A stretch of 64,000 nt of DNA. Source: Eopsaltria australis (Eukaryota; Chordata; Aves; Passeriformes; Petroicidae). A program made the position numbers and the translations under genes. Position 1 is the first letter of the stretch. The number at the start of each line of letters is the position of its first letter. Under the pieces are notes generated by a model that was not told the origin of the DNA, made no database searches, and saw only the letters and a program-made list of their open reading frames with translations. The stretch is from NCBI GenBank assembly GCA_034509425.1, contig JAVTVJ010000837.1, forward strand, positions 1 through 64,000, given 5' to 3'. Of the stretch, positions 1 through 9,600 are shown piece after piece.

Positions 1-603
1 GTGCACACTTCCCTTCCCTTGGGCAGCAATTGTCCTTCTGGCAGTGACTGTAAAAGATGGCCTGAAAGGCAGACTCTCACTTGGAAAGTTGAAGCCTGCT
101 CCTTAAACAACAGGGATCTTTCCAAGTTTTCAAAACTGCAAACAGTGAAGAATCCCAGTGAAGTCTCAGCACTCACAGAGCAAATGGCACCTGTGAGAGC
201 TTGAAACACAGACAGTGGCAGCTGCCACGAAGCAGCCCAGCCTTGTTCTTTCTCTGGGCTGACAGAGACACCTCCGTCCTCACTGAAATGGCTGAAGCTG
301 AAGGGCGTCGTGAGCCGAGTTATGAACCAAACTGGGACACCCGGCTTGGTGACACAACTCCCACAAGGTCAGGTTTATTCCCTGCTCTCTCTCCACACCA
401 CAGGACTCAGTGGCAGAGCCTCTGGAAAAGTGTGGAGGCCACGGCTCGGGGAGGTTGTGCTGGTGCAGGATTGGAACTAAAGGCACCACCAAGCACCATC
501 CCTGCAGGCAAGAGGTGAACTCTCCTGATCTCCCTTCCTGTCAGAGGCGGGCTCAGAGCAGCCCTCTCACACCTCTCTAAACCAAGGTGGGCTCTGTCCT
601 TAC

Positions 604-3600
604 CAAGCTCCTCGGGCTCCTGGGAACTGTTCCCGCTGCTCTCGGTGCCAGGCAAAGCTCCCTCTGCTGCAGCCTCGGTCACAGCCTCCCCTCCTGAAGA
701 CTCAGGGGCAACATTAATGTTGTCCTGAAAAGGAAAACAGAAAGAAAGAAACCCAAAGATCACTCACTGTTTTCTACAGGGTCACAATACTTCAGAACCT
801 GCAACATTTCCTTCTCGTAAGGAAGAAAATGCTTTTGAAAACTGCTGTGTGTGAGTTTACAGAAGACAAAGGTCATCAGGCCTGGCTATAAGATATGGGC
901 TAGTCCAAAAAATCCCCCTCCCCACCCCGAGTCTGCCCTTCCTCAATAATAAAACTACAGTAGGCAATGGGTCTGTATATGAAATGAAAGAAAGGAATTC
1001 TTTGGCAAAATTGTATAATAATAATATGCAAAAAGGCCTGTGCCAATACAGAAACTGAACACTCCTGGCAAGTCTGGGAAGAGACAAGAGTTAAGAGAAA
1101 GCAGATTCCTAAGTCAAAGAGGACTAATGCTCCCTGATTGAATTGCTCTTCAACACAGAAGAAACCCTTGGCCTTACAAGAGTCCTTAACCACTTCATGT
1201 GCAGCCCAACATTGTCCTTCTCACCAATCACCCAAGTCGTGGCGCCTCAAAACCAACACATCTGCCCCCAAAGGCTCCATGGCTCACATATTTTCATCCC
1301 TTGTTCCTAACAAGAAGTCTGGGTCCCAAAGGCCTTCAACAGTCAAAAAGATTGACTGCTCAAACACACTCCAAAAGTGTCAAAGCTGACAGTGTTGATC
1401 GTGGGGCTGACACTGAACACATGCAGTGGGTGCTGAGGAAGGTGTCCTGCAGCTCCTGGCCCAGGGATGTGCTCCTCCCTGCACAGCCCTGAGCAGAACA
1501 GTCTCATCCAGGCTGCAGCTTTGCAGGGACTGCATGGGAACACACATCTCCTCCCACAGAGATGCCCAAGAGCAAGGTGACTGAGCTCTGTAACATGGAC
1601 AGCAAGACTGGCCAGTCTGACCAGCTGAGCATCTCCCAGAGAGAAACTGGACTGCAGGCACCAGGTTCCTGAGAGGACAAGAAAGCTGCAGCTCCAGCCC
1701 GTCCCCAAACACGGCTCTGGCAGCGCCCACACGCACGGCAGGGCTCTCACCCAGCAGCAGCAGCAGCAGCCCAGCCCTGCAGCCCAGCCCTTGCTTTGCC
1801 TTGGCCTTCCGACCCAAAACAGGCAGAGCCCACATCTGCTGCTGCAACAGAGGCACCTCTCGCACGCCCCTCCCTGCACGGGACACTTTGCCTTCAGTGG
1901 CAATTCTCCAGACGCTCTTCTCTTCTTTCCCATCAAACCCAGCCTCTAAGAACCTACAAAGCTTCCACTTGCTCACCACAAACGGCCCTGCGCCCTTCCT
2001 GGGATTCTTCCCAGGAAGACAAGCACCCAAACCTGGCCAACACCTCCCAGCCTCACTTAAGGGGTAGCCCCCTTTTCATTCCCTCCTCTTTTGGAAATCT
2101 TGCTTCACCAAGCAAATCCTTCCCTGTCCATTCACGGCTGAATTCAAGAAGCCTTTGCTTCTCAGCCATGCAACAACATTCAAAAGCTCTCAGCCCAGCC
2201 CCTTCCATCCCCGTGCAATGGAGTTACCTGAGCAAAGGGAGACCTTTCAGGTGTGGGGGACGAAAACATCTCCTCCAGTGTCTCAAGGACAAGGTCCAAA
2301 TCCAGAGGTGGCAATTCCTCTTCCCCAGGAGTTTTCCATACCCAGCTGGGGATTGTCCACGCTGGATAACCAGCACTGCCAGGTGGAGAATCGGGAGCTG
2401 AAGTGCCCAGTGTGCCTGCAAGAATCCAAACACATTGGTCAGGCTCCAGAATGTGGCTTTGGGACACAGGGCTCTGTTGCTGCCTTGGATCAAACATCAC
2501 AGGAGGCACACAGGAACCTCATTCCCAGAAATGTAGCCAGGGACTTGGAAGAGTGAGTCTTTCCTCTTAAAAAATATTCATCTTAATTGACATGTACATA
2601 GATTAAAGTACGGATTGTAAAGCCGATTTACACACACACAAAAACTTTATAATCACAGGCTTTTGTACCTCCCCAGCAGCGTTTTGATGTGGCTGCTTGA
2701 GTTTCTCATCACCAAAGACCACAGAATGTGGATTCACCCAGCAAGAGCCCAGATCTCCAGGCATACATGCTGAAATTCAGCTGTGAGTTTATTCTAAAAA
2801 CAACCTCGTGGGTGAGGCCGTGTGCTGCAGCTGTTCTTGGGCACACAGAGGTCATTTCAGTGGCATGCCTTGATTTACAGAGCAGTCTTAAAACATCTGC
2901 AATATCCTATCACTGTCCTAGTCTGGCTTCAGTCAAAGAAAGAGGGGAGTTCACCTAACATTGACCTCTGCTCAGGCAATAGTTTTCACCTGGCCCTTGC
3001 ACCTCAGCAGAGAAGCTGCCAGGAAAATGCCCAAGAGATGTCCCAAATCTGGAGGAAGGAAAGGAAAAGCAGACAGCAAATCTTTCTACTTTCAAGGTCC
3101 CTCTTCCTAGGTGACTTGGCACTTTCTACCTGATTCTCACTTGAGATCTACCCATGACATTGCAGTGTGGGAAACTACTTCCAGTGGTCACTTTCCAGGA
3201 CCCTTTTGAAAAGCAAGGGTAGAAAATGTTTTCCTACCTGATGGGGTGTAGGCTAACAACTGCTGCTCAGAATACGTGGAGCTGCTACTCTCTGGAGAGG
3301 CCACAGAAATGCTGTGAGGGTCTACAGGAACCACTGGAAGGATGAGCTCAGGCTGGTATTTAAGGTCCATGTGAACCAGTGGAATGATGAGCTCATGCTC
3401 GACTTGAAATTGGCGTGTGCCAGGTTCCTCTGACGAAACCCCAGGAAGTCCGGATGGGGCAAACACTTTCTTGGGAGATGTTGGGGATGCTTCAGAATAC
3501 TGAGCATTTGCAGTTGGGCTGGAAGGCAGCTCTAAACCTCCAGATGAGGCAGCACTGAGGTCCTGGTACGAGAGCGCTGTGTAGCAGTGAGGGAAGAAGA

Positions 3601-4799
3601 AAGGAAGCAAAAGGAAGGCTGGGTCACTATTGCTCTCCAGATGTGCTTCCCTTGGCAGCAACTGTACTGTCAGGCCAGAGAAAACTTCCCATTCTCCCAA
3701 GCAGGGTGAGAAAGAAGAAAAAAACCCCATATTCTGGGGCTCTGCAACAACCGATTACTTGTCCATTTAGCTCTCCCCTGTCTGTTCAACCGCCTGGCAG
3801 AACTGTCCCGCTGCCATTCCCTGGCAGGAGGCAACTGCCAGGAGCCCAACTGCCAGGTCTTTTGCCCTCTGCCCCAAGGCACAGGAGGAGCCTCCCTCCC
3901 GCTGGCCCCGCCCACGACCGAGCCCTCGGCTCACACGCACTCCCGCAGAGCTCCCCACGCATCCCAGGGCCGGGCAAGGAGCAGCGCCGGCCACGGCGCA
4001 GGGCCGGGCCAGCTGCAGGCCGAGCGGGCCGGGCTGTGGCGAGCGCAGCCGCGGCGGGACTGTCCCGCAGCCGCCGGCAGCCCGGCACAGGCGGCACAGC
4101 TCCCGGGCCCTGCCGGCACAGCTGCCTCGCCCAAGGACAGCCCCTGGGGCAGCCGGCACAGCTGCGCTGAGCAGCCCCAGCACGGGCAGGGCCCGCTGCT
4201 GCCGAGCCGGGCAGTGCCCACGGACAGAGCCCACGCCCCCCCCCGCGCCCGCAGCTCCCACGCTGAAGCTCCCACCCCGTCTCACCTGCCCTGTGGGGCT
4301 GCCTGGCGGGGAAGGCTGGCAGTGGCCGGTCCGTGTGGAGCTGCTGGAAGCGGCTGGGCTGGCGGCTGCGAACCTCCAGCCCCGCCGCCAGCCGCTGCCT
4401 GTTGGCCCTGGTCAGGCGCTGGATGCGGAGCAGGAGGTCGGGGCGGTCGCGGCGAAAGTTGGGATTCCTGAAATGGAGCCAAACCCCGGCATCGCCCGGC
4501 ACGGCTGCGCCAGCCCAGCCCGACACCTTCTGGAAGCCGTACAGGTTGAGCTGGCGGACGATGCTGTCGAAGTGCGTGGCTTTGAAGGAGTCCGGGGCCG
4601 CCCCCGCCCCTTCGCCGCCCGCCCCCTGGGCGCCGGCCGGGCTGAGCAGCTCCCGCTCGAAGAGGGAGCGGTCGATGAGCAGCCCCCGGGCCTGGCTGTC
4701 CCAGCGCACGGAGCGGACGCGGGGGCTGTTCGCCAGGCGCCACAGCTTGGCGGGGAAGGTGCTGGCGTCGAGCCCGGCGGGCAGCGGCAGCTCCGCCAT
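604..4799 (-). CDS. HSF5-like heat shock factor, left palindrome copy (3' end off window)
   Basis: Four exons on the minus strand: 4799-4286, 3576-3238, 2415-2228 and 724-604. Every junction has GT/AG, and the phases match (1, 1, 0, 1). The fifth exon, which holds the stop in the mirror copy, would lie about 37 bases beyond position 1. Exon 1 encodes an HSF-type DNA-binding domain (residues 12-115). It has the HSF5 pattern FPAKLWRLANSP, then GLLIDRSLFERELLSP, and the recognition-helix region FKATHFDSIVRQLNLYGF. In the exons I saw no difference from the right copy. HSF5 is a germline-expressed member of the HSF family; nuclear DNA binding is inferred from the family. I cannot tell from sequence whether both copies are transcribed. 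Confidence 0.85.
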
Positions 4800-4957
4800 G
4801 GCGCCGATCGCCGACTGTGGCCACAACGCCCGCAGCGCAACGGCCGCGGCTGCGCCGGCGGCGCGCGGCCTGAGGGGGGCGCTGCGCTCGGCCCCGCGCG
4901 CGCCCAGCGCGGCCCCGGCGCGGGCCGGACTTGGCGGGGACGAGCGCTGCAAAGGCG
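4800..4957 (-). promoter_or_regulatory. GC-rich 5' flank of left HSF5-like copy
   Basis: This is the CpG-dense block directly upstream of the left start codon, mirrored at 6531-6689. It is the outermost sequence still identical between the arms. Beyond 4957 the flanks are related but diverged. No TATA box is evident, and it resembles a small CpG-island promoter. No heat shock element (spaced inverted nGAAn units) was noticed. Confidence 0.5.
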
Positions 4958-5400
4958 GGGCTGCCTGGGGAAAGGGGGAAAAGGGGAAGAGGGGAGAGCG
5001 GAAAGCATTCTTTGGGCCTCCTTTTCAGCCCAATGGCTGGTTTTCTCCCACCACCTCTGCCTGTCTTTGGCAGAGGTGGCACATTTGTCGTGATTTGCAG
5101 TCCGCGACAGCAGCAGGAAGGGGCAGCAATTTTGTCAGCATTGTCATCAAAGCTGAAGTGCTGCTCCGTGGATGGATGTTGCTTTAATGCAAGGGCTTAA
5201 TGGCCTGCAGTTGGAACGAACTCAGGCTGGTCTTTTCCCAAATGGTGTTGCATTTTTCTTTCCTCAGGCATCACCTCTTCTTTTTTTTCCCCCTGTCTGG
5301 GGAGAGTTACAATGCAAATGCCGCCTGCAGCCTGCTGGTCTTTTCAATACAGACTGAGAAAGGAGATCCTGCAATGGAGAGAGCCTCCCTAGATCTGGTG
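4958..5400. repeat. Inner, diverged inverted-repeat arm (left)
   Basis: It aligns imperfectly, in reverse complement, with about 5990-6530. Examples: the block at 5080-5150 (TGGCACATTTGTCGT, then CAGCAGGAAGGGGCAGCA) matches 6255-6345, and the block at 5165-5205 (GCTTTAATGCAAGGGCTTAA) matches 6190-6240. Identity appears far lower than in the outer arms, with many substitutions and indels. It is therefore the same duplication not recently homogenised. No gene seen. Confidence 0.75.
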
Positions 5401-5807
5401 TGTGTTATAAATTTAATTTGAAAGGACTAAACAGGAGTCCAGGTCTGATTAAACAAGCGATAGGTTTATTGAGCAAGCGACAGCAAGCAAAACAGCGCCG
5501 GGCGGCCGGGGAGTCTTCGCTCCGCCAATGGCTCGCGCCTTTCCCCCGAACAGTCCCGGTCTTTTATGTGTCTCTGCTCCCGGGTCTATGTGTGCTTCCT
5601 GATACATTCTGCGCCTGTGTGTCGTGTTGCTAGGGGGTCTTTTACTGCCTCCTGGTGGTCGTGCGATGAAGGCCGGCCGTCTTCCTCAGTGTTCCCTGGA
5701 TGATCTTTCCATTTTTGGTTATACAATTCTTGCAGCAGGTACCTTAGCTTTGTGCTCCCTCAGCAAGTCCTTATCTAAACATAACATCCTTCAAGGCGAG
5801 CACAGCA
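5401..5807 (-). mobile_element. Retroviral LTR (endogenous retrovirus), minus strand
   Basis: Read on the minus strand, the element begins TG at 5807, directly after a purine run (5816-5808, AAGGGGGGA) that looks like a polypurine tract, and ends CA at 5401. Near its 3' part it has the run GCTCAATAAACC (an AATAAA polyadenylation signal just after a GC-rich stretch), with CATAAAAGACC upstream as a possible TATA element. Length is about 407 bases. The preceding polypurine tract suggests a 3' LTR with some internal sequence attached rather than a solo LTR. No second LTR was found. It sits in the centre of the palindrome. Confidence 0.75.
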
Positions 5808-5989
5808 TCCCCCCTTATCTTTGAGTCAGTTTACTCCCATCCTTGAGCCAGTACATGAACAAAACACTCTTTGTAACTTATCGCAATGCCATGGGGAATA
5901 AATGGTGTAGGAATAGCCACAAACCGAGCTGTAGGAACAGTTTGTTCTTGGTCTTAAGGGGATATTGTGCACAAGAAAGCACCACAACC
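5808..5989 (-). mobile_element. Possible 3' internal remnant of the same ERV
   Basis: This is the stretch between the LTR's polypurine tract and the point where inverted homology to 5285-5400 resumes. It has no counterpart on the other side of the palindrome, as expected for inserted sequence. Minus-strand reading frames are short and interrupted, and I could not assign a retroviral protein. Its edge near 5990 is approximate. Confidence 0.4.
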
Positions 5990-6530
5990 TTGATGATTCA
6001 CCTCCTTGGTAAAAGCAGAATGGTTTGTGGTGTAAAACTGTCTGGTGATGGGAATACCAAATGTCCCTGGGCTGGGGCAGAAGCCTGCGAGTCAAATGCT
6101 TGGAAAAAGAGAGCTGGAAAAAGCAGCCCGAGGTGCTTTTCCTGAAGAAAGAAAAAGGCAAAAGCTCCCGGTGAAGACACCAGCGGCAGCTCACCGCAAC
6201 TCGAGGCCATTAAGCCCTCGTGTAAAGCAACATCCTTCCACGGGGCAGGATTTACTTAGGTAACAGTGCTAAGAAAACTGCTGCCCCTTTCCGTTCCTGC
6301 TGTTGCTGACTCCAAAGGACGAGAAATGTGCCAAATGTGCCAGAGATGGGCAGAGCCAGTGAGAAAGAAGCAGCCGCTGTGCCGGAGAAGAGGCCAAAAG
6401 AATGTCTTGCAGTCTCTCCTTTCCGCCGTTTCCCCTTCTCCCATCTGAGCTGTCTGCTTCCATGTGGGGAACTCTGTTGGCAAGGCGGCCCAAAGCAGAG
6501 AAGTCGCTCGCTCTCAGCCCTTTTTCCTCG
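5990..6530. repeat. Inner, diverged inverted-repeat arm (right)
   Basis: It is the counterpart of 4958-5400 in inverted orientation, with visible but low similarity. It carries roughly 85 extra bases next to the outer arm (about 6445-6530) that the left side lacks. No gene seen. Confidence 0.7.
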
Positions 6531-6689
6531 CCGCCTTTGCAGCGCTCGTCCCCGCCAAGTCCGGCCCGCGCCGGGGCCGCGCTGGGCGCGCGCGGGGCCG
6601 AGCGCAGCGCCCCCCTCAGGCCGCGCGCCGCCGGCGCAGCCGCGGCCGTTGCGCTGCGGGCGTTGTGGCCACAGTCGGCGATCGGCGCC
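6531..6689 (+). promoter_or_regulatory. GC-rich 5' flank of right HSF5-like copy
   Basis: CpG-dense sequence directly before the start codon at 6690, with no clear TATA box. It is the mirror of 4800-4957. Because the identity boundary lies at its far edge, the two gene copies share only about 160 identical bases of upstream sequence and may differ in more distal control. Confidence 0.5.
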
Positions 6690-9600
6690 ATGGCGGAGCT
6701 GCCGCTGCCCGCCGGGCTCGACGCCAGCACCTTCCCCGCCAAGCTGTGGCGCCTGGCGAACAGCCCCCGCGTCCGCTCCGTGCGCTGGGACAGCCAGGCC
6801 CGGGGGCTGCTCATCGACCGCTCCCTCTTCGAGCGGGAGCTGCTCAGCCCGGCCGGCGCCCAGGGGGCGGGCGGCGAAGGGGCGGGGGCGGCCCCGGACT
6901 CCTTCAAAGCCACGCACTTCGACAGCATCGTCCGCCAGCTCAACCTGTACGGCTTCCAGAAGGTGTCGGGCTGGGCTGGCGCAGCCGTGCCGGGCGATGC
7001 CGGGGTTTGGCTCCATTTCAGGAATCCCAACTTTCGCCGCGACCGCCCCGACCTCCTGCTCCGCATCCAGCGCCTGACCAGGGCCAACAGGCAGCGGCTG
7101 GCGGCGGGGCTGGAGGTTCGCAGCCGCCAGCCCAGCCGCTTCCAGCAGCTCCACACGGACCGGCCACTGCCAGCCTTCCCCGCCAGGCAGCCCCACAGGG
7201 CAGGTGAGACGGGGTGGGAGCTTCAGCGTGGGAGCTGCGGGCGCGGGGGGGGGCGTGGGCTCTGTCCGTGGGCACTGCCCGGCTCGGCAGCAGCGGGCCC
7301 TGCCCGTGCTGGGGCTGCTCAGCGCAGCTGTGCCGGCTGCCCCAGGGGCTGTCCTTGGGCGAGGCAGCTGTGCCGGCAGGGCCCGGGAGCTGTGCCGCCT
7401 GTGCCGCCTGTGCCGGGCTGCCGGCGGCTGCGGGACAGTCCCGCCGCGGCTGCGCTCGCCACAGCCCGGCCCGCTCGGCCTGCAGCTGGCCCGGCCCTGC
7501 GCCGTGGCCGGCGCTGCTCCTTGCCCGGCCCTGGGATGCTTGGGGAGCTCTGCGGGAGTGCGTGTGAGCCGAGGGCTCGGTCGTGGGCGGGGCCAGCGGG
7601 AGGGAGGCTCCTCCTGTGCCTTGGGGCAGAGGGCAAAAGACCTGGCAGTTGGGCTCCTGGCAGTTGCCTCCTGCCAGGGAATGGCAGCGGGACAGTTCTG
7701 CCAGGCGGTTGAACAGACAGGGGAGAGCTAAATGGACAAGTAATCGGTTGTTGCAGAGCCCCAGAATATGGGGTTTTTTTCTTCTTTCTCACCCTGCTTG
7801 GGAGAATGGGAAGTTTTCTCTGGCCTGACAGTACAGTTGCTGCCAAGGGAAGCACATCTGGAGAGCAATAGTGACCCAGCCTTCCTTTTGCTTCCTTTCT
7901 TCTTCCCTCACTGCTACACAGCGCTCTCGTACCAGGACCTCAGTGCTGCCTCATCTGGAGGTTTAGAGCTGCCTTCCAGCCCAACTGCAAATGCTCAGTA
8001 TTCTGAAGCATCCCCAACATCTCCCAAGAAAGTGTTTGCCCCATCCGGACTTCCTGGGGTTTCGTCAGAGGAACCTGGCACACGCCAATTTCAAGTCGAG
8101 CATGAGCTCATCATTCCACTGGTTCACATGGACCTTAAATACCAGCCTGAGCTCATCCTTCCAGTGGTTCCTGTAGACCCTCACAGCATTTCTGTGGCCT
8201 CTCCAGAGAGTAGCAGCTCCACGTATTCTGAGCAGCAGTTGTTAGCCTACACCCCATCAGGTAGGAAAACATTTTCTACCCTTGCTTTTCAAAAGGGTCC
8301 TGGAAAGTGACCACTGGAAGTAGTTTCCCACACTGCAATGTCATGGGTAGATCTCAAGTGAGAATCAGGTAGAAAGTGCCAAGTCACCTAGGAAGAGGGA
8401 CCTTGAAAGTAGAAAGATTTGCTGTCTGCTTTTCCTTTCCTTCCTCCAGATTTGGGACATCTCTTGGGCATTTTCCTGGCAGCTTCTCTGCTGAGGTGCA
8501 AGGGCCAGGTGAAAACTATTGCCTGAGCAGAGGTCAATGTTAGGTGAACTCCCCTCTTTCTTTGACTGAAGCCAGACTAGGACAGTGATAGGATATTGCA
8601 GATGTTTTAAGACTGCTCTGTAAATCAAGGCATGCCACTGAAATGACCTCTGTGTGCCCAAGAACAGCTGCAGCACACGGCCTCACCCACGAGGTTGTTT
8701 TTAGAATAAACTCACAGCTGAATTTCAGCATGTATGCCTGGAGATCTGGGCTCTTGCTGGGTGAATCCACATTCTGTGGTCTTTGGTGATGAGAAACTCA
8801 AGCAGCCACATCAAAACGCTGCTGGGGAGGTACAAAAGCCTGTGATTATAAAGTTTTTGTGTGTGTGTAAATCGGCTTTACAATCCGTACTTTAATCTAT
8901 GTACATGTCAATTAAGATGAATATTTTTTAAGAGGAAAGACTCACTCTTCCAATTCCCTGGCTACATTTCTGGGAATGAGGTTCCTGTGTGCCTCCTGTG
9001 ATGTTTGATCCAAGGCAGCAACAGAGCCCTGTGTCCCAAAGCCACATTCTGGAGCCTGACCAATGTGTTTGGATTCTTGCAGGCACACTGGGCACTTCAG
9101 CTCCCGATTCTCCACCTGGCAGTGCTGGTTATCCAGCGTGGACAATCCCCAGCTGGGTATGGAAAACTCCTGGGGAAGAGGAATTGCCACCTCTGGATTT
9201 GGACCTTGTCCTTGAGACACTGGAGGAGATGTTTTCGTCCCCCACACCTGAAAGGTCTCCCTTTGCTCAGGTAACTCCATTGCACGGGGATGGAAGGGGC
9301 TGGGCCGAGAGCTTTTGAATGTTGTTGCATGGCTGAGAAGCAAAGGCTTCTTGAATTCAGCCGTGAATGGACAGGGAAGGATTTGCTTGGTGAAGCAAGA
9401 TTTCCAAAAGAGGAGGGAATGAAAAGGGGGCTACCCCTTAAGTGAGGCTGGGAGGTGTTGGCCAGGTTTGGGTGCTTGTCTTCCTGGGAAGAATCCCAGG
9501 AAGGGCGCAGGGCCGTTTGTGGTGAGCAAGTGGAAGCTTTGTAGGTTCTTAGAGGCTGGGTTTGATGGGAAAGAAGAGAAGAGCGTCTGGAGAATTGCCA

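Larger units (their letters stand above)
1..4957. repeat. Left arm of HSF5-like palindrome
   Basis: The whole stretch is the reverse complement of 6531-11479. Left position 4799 pairs with 6690 and left position 1 with 11479. The arm continues beyond the window edge, so its full length is unknown. Differences I could find by eye: a 5-bp indel near position 10, a T/C near 1343, a 13-bp indel in a CAG/CTG-rich stretch near 1755-1785, an A/G near 2192, a C/A near 2538, a C/A near 3960, and a 9-bp unit near 4095 present once here and twice on the right. All fall in introns of the gene carried by the arm. Near-identity over about 5 kb implies recent duplication or ongoing arm-to-arm gene conversion. 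Confidence 0.97.

Noticed and set aside
4293..5187. Long plus-strand open frames across the left HSF5-like exon 1 (and mirror minus-strand frames at 6252-7196)
   Set aside because: They are antisense shadows of the GC-rich HSF5-like exon 1 and its promoter; the sense frame carries a recognisable domain and splice sites.
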